Below the pieces are notes generated by a model that was given only the letters and a program-made list of their open reading frames with translations, had not been told where the DNA came from and did no database searches. 64,000 bases of DNA from Arcticibacterium sp047623945 (GTDB lineage: Bacteria; Bacteroidota; Bacteroidia; Cytophagales; Spirosomataceae), in NCBI GenBank assembly GCA_047623945.1, contig JBLHOT010000004.1, positions 1 through 64,000 on the forward strand. The letters are read 5' to 3'. This document shows, piece by piece, positions 42,793 to 51,066 of the stretch. Each line of letters opens with the position of its first letter. The stretch's first letter is position 1. A program made the translations under genes and the position numbers.

Positions 42793-44235
42793 ATGAAGTC
42801 CTTTTTTGCCATAATCATGTGCAGTATTCTGCTCTTATTTTCAGGTGAAACTTTTGGTCAAGAAACCTTGTCTGTTTCAGAAGCTAAGGAAGACTTAGAC
42901 TTTCTGTATGAGAAGCTTCTCCAGATTCATCCGGGACTATATAGGTATCAAGACCAGCTGTCTTATGAAAAACTAAAATCAGGAATACGGGCAAGCTTAC
43001 AAGACTCCATAGGTTATTTAGATTTCTTCAAAGTTTTATCTCCTATGATTTATGAAGTTAAGGATTTACACACAAACTATGGACACAGCAAGGTTTACTT
43101 AAAAGAGCATAAAACAAAGTTGCCTTTTATACTTACAGAAGTAGAAGGTAAGAATATCCTCAAATACAACACGTCTTCTGATACCACTTTTCAGGTTGGT
43201 CTTGAAATTCTTTCCATAGATGGTCACGAGATAGAGGAGATAAAGAGGTTTTTGAGAGAAAATATTGGCACAGATAATGGGAATCTGGCCGCGAAAGAGT
43301 TGTATTCTACGAGACTTCTTTTTGCTTACTATCCTAAATTTTATGACCTGAGGGATTCCGTAAGTATAGAAACAAGGATACCGGGAAATGACACTGCACA
43401 GGTTTTTCACTTATCTACAGTCAATAATAAACAAATAGGAGCGAGGCTAGCTTTAAGGTATCCTGATAAAATCAGAAAAAACTTAAGCTACGAAATTGTA
43501 GACAGCACACTTTCTTTGGCAAAGGTAGATGTGAGTTCTTTTGTTCTTAAAGGCTCTCCATTTGACCTCTTTCAAGGCAAATTCGGAAGAAAACTAAAAA
43601 GAAATTTTAAAGCTATCAGAAAAGACTCGATCCAGAATCTGATTCTTGATTTAAGAGGAAATGGTGGTGGATATATTCCTAATGTCAATAAGCTTTTGAA
43701 GTATTTGGCAACTGAGCCTTATAAAATGATAGATACCATGGCTCTTAGACGTTCAGCGTATTATAAGGTCTTTCCTTTTTATAGAGGTGCTGTACCCTTA
43801 TTTGCTCCTTTAATCTTCAATAGAAAAGATTCGCTTTATCGTTTCAAAGCCAATACGAAACCTCCAAAGAAAAAGCCCTCAAGACTGGCTTTTGGGGGGA
43901 ACCTGTTTGTATTCATGGATGCGGCTTCTTATTCAGCTACCGCTTTCACCATTTGTATACTTAAGGATATGGATAGGGCCGTTTTTGTTGGGGAGCACCC
44001 GGGAGGAGCAAATTGGGGTAGTCATGCAGGGAACTGGTATATAGCCAGATTGCCAAATAGTAAAATAAGGGTCAGGATTCCTGAATTTAGAATAGTCCAT
44101 AGTAGAGGCAGTAGATCGCACGACGACTTTTTTGTACAACCAGACGTGCCAGTGAAATATACTCTTGAAAACTTAAAAAACGAGGAAAATGCCTACCTGG
44201 AGGCATTGGAAGCCTATTTGTTGAAGTCTTATTGA
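42793..44235 (+). CDS. S41-family peptidase, exported
   Basis: A 480-residue protein if started at the ATG at 42793-42795; the frame extends 5 codons upstream to a TTG, which I reject. A signal peptide (FFAIIMCSILLLFSGETFGQ) precedes a helical N-terminal part, a small PDZ-like stretch (VGLEILSIDGHEIEEI), and the C-terminal tail-specific protease core. NLILDLRGNGGGYI is the S41 strand; AASYSATAF carries the nucleophilic serine, and EHPGGANWGSHAG follows. It would cleave unfolded or tagged proteins in the periplasm. The gene overlaps nagA by 7 bases at its stop. Confidence 0.83.
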   Translation: MKSFFAIIMCSILLLFSGETFGQETLSVSEAKEDLDFLYEKLLQIHPGLYRYQDQLSYEKLKSGIRASLQDSIGYLDFFKVLSPMIYEVKDLHTNYGHSKVYLKEHKTKLPFILTEVEGKNILKYNTSSDTTFQVGLEILSIDGHEIEEIKRFLRENIGTDNGNLAAKELYSTRLLFAYYPKFYDLRDSVSIETRIPGNDTAQVFHLSTVNNKQIGARLALRYPDKIRKNLSYEIVDSTLSLAKVDVSSFVLKGSPFDLFQGKFGRKLKRNFKAIRKDSIQNLILDLRGNGGGYIPNVNKLLKYLATEPYKMIDTMALRRSAYYKVFPFYRGAVPLFAPLIFNRKDSLYRFKANTKPPKKKPSRLAFGGNLFVFMDAASYSATAFTICILKDMDRAVFVGEHPGGANWGSHAGNWYIARLPNSKIRVRIPEFRIVHSRGSRSHDDFFVQPDVPVKYTLENLKNEENAYLEALEAYLLKSY

Positions 44236-45335
44236 TTTCTGAAATCAAGAACTTCAAAGGTGGTAAGCTCGTCATTAAATGAGGTAAAAATTGCTGGAGA
44301 GCCTTCCTTTATTTGACCGAGTTTTGGGTCAAGTCCCAAAGCCCTAAAAGGTCTTTCTGTACTCATTTCAATGGCTGTTTCTAGAGGTATGTCTACCTCG
44401 TGTACAGCGTTGTAAACGGCTTCGCCCATTGAGATGGCAGAGCCAGCCAGGTTTCCGTCAGAATTTATATATTCTCCATTAATCAGCTTAGCATCAAACT
44501 CTTCCCATTTAAATTCTATTTTCTTTCTACCCAAGAAAAGGGCATCCGAAATAAGGAACAGCCGTTCTGTTTTGGCGTTAAAGGCTACTTTTGCCGCTTC
44601 AAAATCACAATGCTTGCCATCTATTATAATAGGAGCCCATACTTCTTTATTGGCTAGTGTGGCACCTACTAAACCTGGCTTTCTGTGGTGTAAACCAGAC
44701 ATGGCATTATACAAATGAGTTACCAGATTTATTCCCATTGAAAAAGCAGACTTAGATTCATTTGCAGTAGCATTTGAGTGTCCCACAGAGGTACATATTT
44801 CCGCATCTAAAATCATTTTGATTTGTGATTGAGTAAACTGCTCAGGAGCTATGGTCCATATCTTTATCAGGTCCTTTCCATTTTCTAAAATGGTTTTGAT
44901 TTCTGAATCCGTAGGAATTCTAACATATTTAGCCAAGTGTGCTCCCCGCTTCACGGGATTGAGAAAAGGGCCTTCTAGATGCATACCTATTACACCCGAT
45001 GTTGGATGTTTTTTTCGGTAACTACGCATTACTTCAAAACTCTTAAGGATATTCTCCAGAGAAGAGGTAATGATTGTTGGTAGCACATAGAATGTGCCTG
45101 TTTGGTAAGATGCCCTAAAAATGTCATCAATGGCAGCCTCACTATTATCTTCGGTTAGGTAATGCTTTTCGCCACCATTAATATGCGTATCAAAAAACGG
45201 TGCACAGATATGCCTATAAGTTGGCAAGCCATCAAAAGACTGGATAGAAGTGATGGAGCCCTTTTCAAATGAGATGCTCACGTTAGATAGTACTTTACCC
45301 GGTGTGTAAACTTTAGAAGCAGAGATTGAAGTCAT
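44229..45335 (-). CDS. nagA: N-acetylglucosamine-6-phosphate deacetylase
   Basis: A 368-residue amidohydrolase. I start at the ATG at 45333-45335 (TSISASKVYTPG), not the upstream GTG. APFFDTHINGGEKHYL opens the barrel, MHLEGPFLNP holds the metal glutamate, SVGHSNATANES and VTHLYNAMSG carry the metal histidines, and FLISDALFLG the catalytic aspartate. It makes glucosamine 6-phosphate in amino-sugar catabolism and cell-wall recycling. No nagB is next to it. Confidence 0.9.
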   Translation of the reverse strand: MTSISASKVYTPGKVLSNVSISFEKGSITSIQSFDGLPTYRHICAPFFDTHINGGEKHYLTEDNSEAAIDDIFRASYQTGTFYVLPTIITSSLENILKSFEVMRSYRKKHPTSGVIGMHLEGPFLNPVKRGAHLAKYVRIPTDSEIKTILENGKDLIKIWTIAPEQFTQSQIKMILDAEICTSVGHSNATANESKSAFSMGINLVTHLYNAMSGLHHRKPGLVGATLANKEVWAPIIIDGKHCDFEAAKVAFNAKTERLFLISDALFLGRKKIEFKWEEFDAKLINGEYINSDGNLAGSAISMGEAVYNAVHEVDIPLETAIEMSTERPFRALGLDPKLGQIKEGSPAIFTSFNDELTTFEVLDFRNQ

Positions 45336-45421
45336 AGTTTTCTTATAAATGGTATAAAAGTAATGCAGCACTTAAGCTCTTAAATAATAAATATTTAGGT
45401 TGATGTGATTTTTTGACTTGA

Positions 45422-45952
45422 ATGGCGACTAACCTTATGTATTCAAAACTACAAACATTGAAGAAAGAAGAAACATTCATAGAGAAAATTAAGGAAAATG
45501 AAGGCCTCATTTTTAAAATTACTACTATTTATGGAAGCGATTCTGAAGATAGAAAGGACTTGTATCAGGAGATAGTACTTCAACTCTGGCGGGCATTTGA
45601 AAAGTTCAAAAATCAATCCCACGTTTCTACTTGGATTTATAGGGTAGCCTTAAATACGGCTATCAGTAGGCTACGAAAAGAGAAAAGAAACACTGAAACG
45701 ATATCCTTTCGTGAAATCTTTGATACTCAAGCAGATGTTCCAGATATGTTGCTTGAGGAAAGAACTCAAACACTCTATGCTCATATTTCTCACCTCAATG
45801 ATATAGAGAAAGCTGTAATACTCCTTTTTTTAGAGGAGAAAAGCCATACAGAGATTTCTGAAATCACAGGACTTACCGTTAGTAATGTAGGAACTCGGAT
45901 GGCAAGAATTAAGGATAAGTTAAAACAAAAAATTAACACAGAGCACGTTTAG
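45422..45952 (+). CDS. ECF sigma factor (intact)
   Basis: A 176-residue sigma-70-family factor. GLIFKITTIYGSDSEDRKDLYQEIVLQLWRAFEKF is region 2, VSTWIYRVALNTAISRLRKEKR the end of region 2, and HISHLNDIEKAVILLFLEEKSHTEISEITGLTVSNVGTRMARIKDKL region 4. The next gene, 13 bases downstream, encodes a membrane protein that is likely its partner. Contrast the broken sigma gene at 34881. Which genes it controls is not visible. Confidence 0.85.
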   Translation: MATNLMYSKLQTLKKEETFIEKIKENEGLIFKITTIYGSDSEDRKDLYQEIVLQLWRAFEKFKNQSHVSTWIYRVALNTAISRLRKEKRNTETISFREIFDTQADVPDMLLEERTQTLYAHISHLNDIEKAVILLFLEEKSHTEISEITGLTVSNVGTRMARIKDKLKQKINTEHV

Positions 45953-45965
45953 TGCATGATGAAAT

Positions 45966-46589
45966 ATGATAGAATTAGAAGAAATGAAAAAAACTTGGGA
46001 TGAACTAAGTGCCGAGTTAGTGAACCAAAAGAAGCTCACGGATGCCATAATTTTAAAGATGGCTCACGAAAAGAGTAAATCTAGTTTAGATAAACTGGTA
46101 AGAGTAGAGACAATGGGAGGTATGGCCATGGCCATTATTTTAGTGCTAGGGATTATCGTTTTCGTGGCAAACGGCACCCTCGATACTTGGCAGTTGATCC
46201 TTTGTGCATTATGCAGTGCCGCCATTTTTATATTTTCAGGTATTCTTTCTTATGACTTCATTGAGAAAATGAAGAAAGTAAACATTCTGGAAGATAGCTT
46301 GGAGGATACAAAGAAGCATTACAATGACTTTCAAAAAGCTCATGGACTGTATAAAAAAGTGGGGGTTTATACTATCCTGCCTACCATGATTTTCTTTATA
46401 CCTGTGGTATTGAAAGTATTTATTAAGATGGATGTTTTCGCAAACTTTAGCGAAGCGAAGACCAAGCTACTGGAGGTCGTGTTTTTTTCTGTTTTGTTAA
46501 GTGTTCCCATGTTGCTTATCATATTTAGATCCTATAAGAAAAACATTAAGACCACTTCCGAGGCCATAAAAGATGCTGGAGTAGAATGA
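45966..46589 (+). CDS. Membrane protein partner of the ECF sigma factor
   Basis: A 207-residue protein with a charged N-terminal part of about 45 residues (LEEMKKTWDELSAELVNQKK), then about four hydrophobic helices (near 50-70, 75-95, 135-155 and 165-190). Proteins of this layout follow ECF sigma genes in Bacteroidota and are presumed to act as anti-sigma or sensor components. No zinc-binding anti-sigma motif is seen. The role is inferred from position alone. Confidence 0.6.
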   Translation: MIELEEMKKTWDELSAELVNQKKLTDAIILKMAHEKSKSSLDKLVRVETMGGMAMAIILVLGIIVFVANGTLDTWQLILCALCSAAIFIFSGILSYDFIEKMKKVNILEDSLEDTKKHYNDFQKAHGLYKKVGVYTILPTMIFFIPVVLKVFIKMDVFANFSEAKTKLLEVVFFSVLLSVPMLLIIFRSYKKNIKTTSEAIKDAGVE

Positions 46590-46634
46590 TAATTAATGGC
46601 TGAAAATATAAGGGCACCAGGAAACGATTTTAAG

Positions 46635-46794
46635 ATGGAAAACTAAGCGATTAAAACTGATTTTAGTAGCCCTAGTTTGGGCCGTAGCCATCCTAACCTT
46701 TGACTACAAATTGGGTACAATAATTAGTTATGTTTTACGGCTATGCGGTCAATTTATTAGCTGCCATGGTGATGCAGTTTTAAACATTAAATAA
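46635..46794 (+). pseudogene. Decayed small membrane-protein gene
   Basis: From an ATG at 46635 the frame stops after three codons, but a one-base shift opens LKLILVALVWAVAILTFDY followed by KLGTIISYVLRL and a TAA at 46792-46794, 8 bases before the intact 62-residue gene. A single indel would restore a small protein with one or two membrane segments. I know no family. Confidence 0.4.
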
Positions 46795-46802
46795 AATACA
46801 AT

Positions 46803-46991
46803 ATGAAAAATTACGAGACTGGTATTCCGATAATAATAAGTGCTGTTATCTGGGCGGCTGTTATAATTGCCTGCTCAAAAATACTAGGTGATGCATACGA
46901 CGAAATTCAGGGCGTACTGTTAACTGGTGCTACAGCTCATGTGCTACTTTTTAGTTCAATATTTAAAATAAGGTCTTCTAAGGATAAATAG
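46803..46991 (+). CDS. Small two-helix membrane protein
   Basis: A 62-residue protein with two likely membrane helices (IPIIISAVIWAAVIIACSKI and VLLTGATAHVLLFSSIF) and a short basic end. It begins with ATG and is intact. It sits after the second ECF sigma module and before several decayed small genes of similar size. Family unknown. Confidence 0.6.
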   Translation: MKNYETGIPIIISAVIWAAVIIACSKILGDAYDEIQGVLLTGATAHVLLFSSIFKIRSSKDK

Positions 46992-47296
46992 AGTGGCAGT
47001 AATGTTTCAGGTTAGGATTGATAGCTTAATAGTCAAAGATTAAAACTAGGTTTACTTTCAAAGTGACTGATATTTCAGTAAGGAAGTCTATGCCCAAAAT
47101 CAATAATAAAATGACACGGATTCAAATAATCATAAGCTAAGGACAGGAATTGACTGGTACTCGGCATGGGTCTGCCAAGCTTGCACCTGATAAAACATTA
47201 GTGTAATTTTTTTCTAATTGCTCGCGTCAACAGGTATTTCTGGTGCGGTAATAATTGTACTGCTAAGTTTAAAGGGAAGTGACAGTAGTATTTAAA
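46992..47296. other. Gene-poor stretch with a possible coding relic
   Basis: No intact gene. At the right end a frame without a convincing start (47218-47295) encodes a short hydrophobic stretch (GISGAVIIVLLSL) and ends in TAA one base before the ATG of the next relic. The rest shows nothing I can identify. Confidence 0.35.
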
Positions 47297-47499
47297 ATGC
47301 TTATTAAAGAAGCATTTGGGTTATTGGCTGAATTAGAAAAAATCGACAACTGTGAAAAAGGAAAGCAATGGCCTTAAAAAGCTTGAAGGTCTTTTGAATA
47401 GCTTGGAACATAAAGATTTAACTCAGGAACAAATTTAGATCCATTGAAGAAGAATTGACTTCAATGGATTTGAATTCCGATAGAAGTGGCAAATATTAG
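47297..47499 (+). pseudogene. Decayed small helical-protein gene, two frameshifts
   Basis: Three adjoining reading frames give one plausible protein: MLIKEAFGLLAELEKIDN, then (shifted near 47361) ESNGLKKLEGLLNSLEHKDL, then (shifted near 47430) SIEEELTSMDLNSDRSGKY and a TAG at 47497-47499. The charge pattern suggests a small helical protein of about 65 residues. Two single-base indels would restore it. Family unknown. Confidence 0.45.
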
Positions 47500-47535
47500 T
47501 CTAAAAAGTGTACTTAACTTTTGGGTTTCGTTGTT

Positions 47536-47691
47536 ATGAGACACCTGGAACTGGTTCCACAAGATCATTACATAGGCCTTTGTCTAGCATAGGTTTTCAT
47601 AGCTGAATTGGGTGTGACAATATTCAGCGGAACTAGCATTGGTTTAGTAATTGGCCTTTTAATCAGAAAAGCCTCGATTCCGAGGCTATGA
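47536..47691 (+). pseudogene. Small membrane-protein gene with in-frame TAG
   Basis: From ATG 47536 the frame reads MRHLELVPQDHYIGLCLA, then TAG at 47590-47592, then VFIAELGVTIFSGTSIGLV and IGLLIRKA, with a final TGA at 47689-47691. The stop lies in the middle of a hydrophobic helix, where a tryptophan (TGG) would fit, so one G to A change explains it. Without the stop it would be a 51-residue two-helix membrane protein. Confidence 0.55.
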
Positions 47692-48113
47692 AAGAAGATA
47701 GAGTTTTGAGTAGTACATAGAGCGTTAAATTAATTAAATATTTTTTGCCTTTGGGCAAATAAATGAAGACCCTTCTCGATCGATCTGGGTCTTATTTGCG
47801 TAAGTCAACCCAAAGAAAAAGCTTCCGAAGTTTCGGAAGCTCTTATCTAGCCCCTAAAATAAACCACTATTTTAAGATTGTATATAAATAGCCTTACGGC
47901 AAATTATTTTCTGAAAACAATGTACATATTATTAACGTAAGGTGACTGACCTAAAATTGTCTTGTAAGGGAAAATTTATTAAGCGGTCATTTGAGTTTGA
48001 TTTCATTAACAATCGTTAACAAAATGACGAGTAAACCTTGAAACAGAATTATACATCTAAGAGACATAAAAGCTTTTAGTTCTATATAGTTTTCACTTTT
48101 AAACAAGAAGGTT
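47692..48113. other. Gene-free stretch with tandem hairpins
   Basis: No gene is supported. It contains two hairpins, the better of which is annotated separately at 47816-47840; the other pairs AAGACCC with GGGTCTT near 47766-47795. A short minus-strand frame over the start of the next gene looks like a shadow. Confidence 0.5.
47816..47840 (-). terminator. Hairpin with A/T tracts, most like a minus-strand terminator
   Basis: GCTTCCGA pairs perfectly with TCGGAAGC around a 4-base loop. On the minus strand it is followed by TTTTTCTTT, a good U tract; on the plus strand only TCTT follows. No minus-strand gene is apparent upstream of it, so what it ends is unclear. Confidence 0.5.
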
Positions 48114-48557
48114 ATGAAAAAGTTAATGGTATTAGCAGCAGCAATGGTAATTACAGTTTCCACATCCATGGCTCAGCATTATGATAAGAATGCCACCGCC
48201 AGAAATGGTAAGGTGTATACAGAAAAAAGTAATAATAATAGAGGAAGGGTACTTAACGGAAGGTCTACAAGAGGAATTAATTCTTTTCAGAAGGAGGCTA
48301 GAGAGCATATAGCTTATGGCATTATAGACGGCACCATCACTTCTAATGAGGCTAGAAGGTTGCTGGAGTTTTCTGAGAGAATAGAAATAAAAGAGAACAG
48401 ATTCTCGAGAAACGGCAGATTAAGTAGTTATGAGATGAGAATCCTCAAAGAAGACTTAAATGACTTAGACAAAATGATTCGGAGAGATTTAAGAGATAGA
48501 GAGCGTTCTATAGCAGATGTGAGAAATAGAAATCATGATCGCAGATACCAAAGGTAA
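48114..48557 (+). CDS. Small basic exported protein
   Basis: A 147-residue protein. The signal peptide (LVLAAAMVITVSTSMAQ-like, first 21 residues) is followed by a very basic chain, rich in R, N and E: IDGTITSNEARRLLEFSERIEIKENRFSRNGRLSSYEMRILKEDLNDLDKMIRRDLRDRERS. Two helix pairs with E-A/M-R-x-L motifs resemble periplasmic helical proteins of Bacteroidota whose function is unknown. A terminator follows. Confidence 0.6.
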   Translation: MKKLMVLAAAMVITVSTSMAQHYDKNATARNGKVYTEKSNNNRGRVLNGRSTRGINSFQKEAREHIAYGIIDGTITSNEARRLLEFSERIEIKENRFSRNGRLSSYEMRILKEDLNDLDKMIRRDLRDRERSIADVRNRNHDRRYQR

Positions 48558-48586
48558 TGAGTAATAGTTTTGAGTAATTTTAAATG

Positions 48587-48612
48587 GGCAAGCTTCTGGC
48601 TTGCCTATTTTT
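48587..48612 (+). terminator. Intrinsic terminator after the small basic protein gene
   Basis: GGCAAGC (48587-48593) pairs with GCTTGCC (48599-48605) with a 5-base loop, followed by TATTTTTG. Confidence 0.75.
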
Positions 48613-48614
48613 GT

Positions 48615-49277
48615 TTAATCAAACAGTGAGGGTAAGGCTACCATAGAACTTAGCTTAAGGTGTACGCTATTAAATTTTTCCTCGTAGAATTCTTCTTTTG
48701 CTGGGATGGCGATAACCTGTGCACCAGATGCCAAGGCTCCTTTTACGCCATTGCCTGAATCTTCTAGTATTAGACAGTTTTCAATGGGAATACCCAAGTT
48801 TTTTGCCACAGTTAAATACACCGCAGGATGAGGTTTATTGAACTCCTCTAGCTCTGCCGAATGGTAAAAATCAAAACGATTTTGAATACCGAACTTTTTC
48901 AAGGCCATTTTTATGAGATCTATCGGTGAAGCAGAGGCTAATCCTATTTTAAAGTGCTTACTTTTTGCCCAATCTAAGGCGACTAAAACACCAGGCATAA
49001 GCTGGGCTTCTTTTTTAATGACTGCCGTAGCCTCTCGAAACAAATCAGTTTCAAGTTTATCGAAATCAGGGTCTGGCCAAGGGTTCTTTTTATACCAATA
49101 TTGTATAACATCTGCCACCGGTTTCCCTGTTGTTTCCATACACATGGCCGTGCTAATGTTTAGTCCAATACTGCCAAAAACGGTTTTTTCTGCCGTATGC
49201 CAACAAGGCTCGGAGTCAACCAAAAGGCCATCCATGTCAAAAATTAAAGCTTTTACTAGATTCGGAGTTATAGACAT
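48615..49277 (-). CDS. hxpB: HAD-family hexitol phosphatase (HxpB-like)
   Basis: A 220-residue HAD phosphatase. FDMDGLLVDSEPCW is motif I with the D-x-D catalytic pair. GLASASPIDLIKMAL carries motif II, KPHPAVYLTVAKNLG motif III, and LEDSGNGVKGALASG motif IV. The WYKKNPWPDP and LPGV-type segments match E. coli HxpB (YniC), which dephosphorylates 2-deoxyglucose 6-phosphate and hexitol phosphates, better than beta-phosphoglucomutase. It is downstream of the ABC exporter by 7 bases and likely cotranscribed. Confidence 0.8.
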   Translation of the reverse strand: MSITPNLVKALIFDMDGLLVDSEPCWHTAEKTVFGSIGLNISTAMCMETTGKPVADVIQYWYKKNPWPDPDFDKLETDLFREATAVIKKEAQLMPGVLVALDWAKSKHFKIGLASASPIDLIKMALKKFGIQNRFDFYHSAELEEFNKPHPAVYLTVAKNLGIPIENCLILEDSGNGVKGALASGAQVIAIPAKEEFYEEKFNSVHLKLSSMVALPSLFD

Positions 49278-49284
49278 AGAGTAT

Positions 49285-51066
49285 TTAGGCTTCTTCGGTG
49301 CTTAATTGTTTATCATAAAGTTCTTTATAAACTCCTTTGCTGGAAATAAGCTGTTTATGCGTTCCTTCTTCCACAATAACACCATCATCCAGCACAATGA
49401 TTTTTTTGGCAAGTTTGGCAGAACTCACTCGATGAGAAATGATAATGGAAGTTCTGTTTTTCATAATCCGCTCCAGATTGCCAAGGATAACATTCTCAGT
49501 GTTGGTGTCCACGGCAGACAAACAGTCATCTAAAATTAAAATCTTAGGCTGTCTTACAATGGCTCTGGCAATGGATAAACGCTGTTTCTGGCCCCCAGAA
49601 AGGGTTACACCACGTTCTCCAATTTGAGTGTCAAAACCCTCTTTGAAGTCAACAATGTTTTGATACAAATCGGCGTCTTTGGTGGCTTGAATAACGGCGT
49701 CATGGCTCAATTCGGGACTACCAAACTTTACATTGTTTTCTATAGAATCTGAGAATAAGAAAACATCCTGTGGCACATAGCCCATTTGAGAGCGAAGCTT
49801 TTGTGTATTGTAATCTTTAATGTTAATACCATCTACACTTATTTTGCCCTCTGTGGCATCATACATTCTCAGGAGCAAATTGGCCATAGTACTTTTTCCT
49901 GAGCCTGTTGTTCCTAAAATAGCCACAGATTCGCCCGAATCTATTTCCATGTTGAAATTTTTGAGTGCATGGATTCCCGAGTCTGGATATATAAAGTTGA
50001 CATCCTTAAAACTTAAAGCACCATCTATTTCGGTTTCCAAATTCTTTTCAGAAAGAATATCGTTTTTGATATTTAAGAATTCGTTTATTCTCTCCTGTGA
50101 TGCCTCGGCCTGCTGGATTTGACTTGTGGTCCATCCCAAGGCTATCAAAGGCCAAGTCAGCATAAAAACGTACATGATAAACTCAGTGATATTACCTGGA
50201 GTTAAGGTTCCATTCATAATTTCCTGCCCACCCACATAAACACATATAACGGTACTAAGTCCTATCAAAAACATGATCAAAGGGAAAAACATAGCGTCTA
50301 CTCGGGTCAGATCTAACTGCTTATCCCTATACATATCGCTCTCTACTTTAAAACGCTCCAAAGATCCCTTTTCCATAGCGAAAGCCTTTAAAACACGAAT
50401 TCCACTAAAAGCTTCTTGCACATAATTAGAAAGCTTAGAAAGGCTCTTCTGGATTAAGGCTGAGCGTTTATTTACTATGCTGCTGACAAAAAATATGCTT
50501 AAAGAAAGAACGGGCATAGGTACTAGAACCCACCAAGTTAATCTGGCATTCACAGAAAACATATAGCTTAATATCAAAACCACCAGAGTAAGCATGTTTA
50601 GCAAATACATAATGGATGGACCAAAATACATCCTCACTTTGCTCACATCTTCAGATACTCGGGTCATTAAATCTCCTGTGGAATGCTGTCGGTAAAAACT
50701 TAAAGGCAGCGTTTGATAGTGAGTAAAGATTTCATTCTTCATATCAAACTCAATATGCCTGGACATTACAATAATGGTTTGACGAACTAAAAACAGGAAA
50801 ACACCTTTCAGAATGGCCATGGCCAAAATGAGCCCACCATAAACACTAAGGCTGTATAGGAATACATCATACATGTTTTTTTGGATATCAGTACCTGCAT
50901 ACATAAAGTAGATGTCAATATTCTCTTTGACCAAATCCAATGCATGACGCACAACCTGTGCTGGTACCACCCCAAAAAGGTTTGAGATTAATGTGAAAAT
51001 AGCACCTAGGATGAGGTACCACTTGTATTTTAAGAGATACTTATTGAGATAAGCTAAGTTTTTCAT
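49285..51066 (-). CDS. ABC exporter, fused membrane and ATPase parts
   Basis: A 593-residue half-transporter. Residues about 15-310 hold six membrane helices of an ABC exporter domain; then the ATPase with Walker A GTTGSGKSTMANLL, signature LSGGQKQR and Walker B ILILDDCLSAVD. Members export lipids, drugs or peptides as dimers. The ATG overlaps the stop of the NADH dehydrogenase gene as ATGA, and hxpB follows. Substrate unknown. Confidence 0.9.
   Translation of the reverse strand: MKNLAYLNKYLLKYKWYLILGAIFTLISNLFGVVPAQVVRHALDLVKENIDIYFMYAGTDIQKNMYDVFLYSLSVYGGLILAMAILKGVFLFLVRQTIIVMSRHIEFDMKNEIFTHYQTLPLSFYRQHSTGDLMTRVSEDVSKVRMYFGPSIMYLLNMLTLVVLILSYMFSVNARLTWWVLVPMPVLSLSIFFVSSIVNKRSALIQKSLSKLSNYVQEAFSGIRVLKAFAMEKGSLERFKVESDMYRDKQLDLTRVDAMFFPLIMFLIGLSTVICVYVGGQEIMNGTLTPGNITEFIMYVFMLTWPLIALGWTTSQIQQAEASQERINEFLNIKNDILSEKNLETEIDGALSFKDVNFIYPDSGIHALKNFNMEIDSGESVAILGTTGSGKSTMANLLLRMYDATEGKISVDGINIKDYNTQKLRSQMGYVPQDVFLFSDSIENNVKFGSPELSHDAVIQATKDADLYQNIVDFKEGFDTQIGERGVTLSGGQKQRLSIARAIVRQPKILILDDCLSAVDTNTENVILGNLERIMKNRTSIIISHRVSSAKLAKKIIVLDDGVIVEEGTHKQLISSKGVYKELYDKQLSTEEA

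Noticed and set aside
47987..48169. Minus-strand 60-residue frame near 48.1 kb
   Set aside because: It covers the start of the small basic protein gene and its leader and looks like a shadow of the signal-peptide codons.
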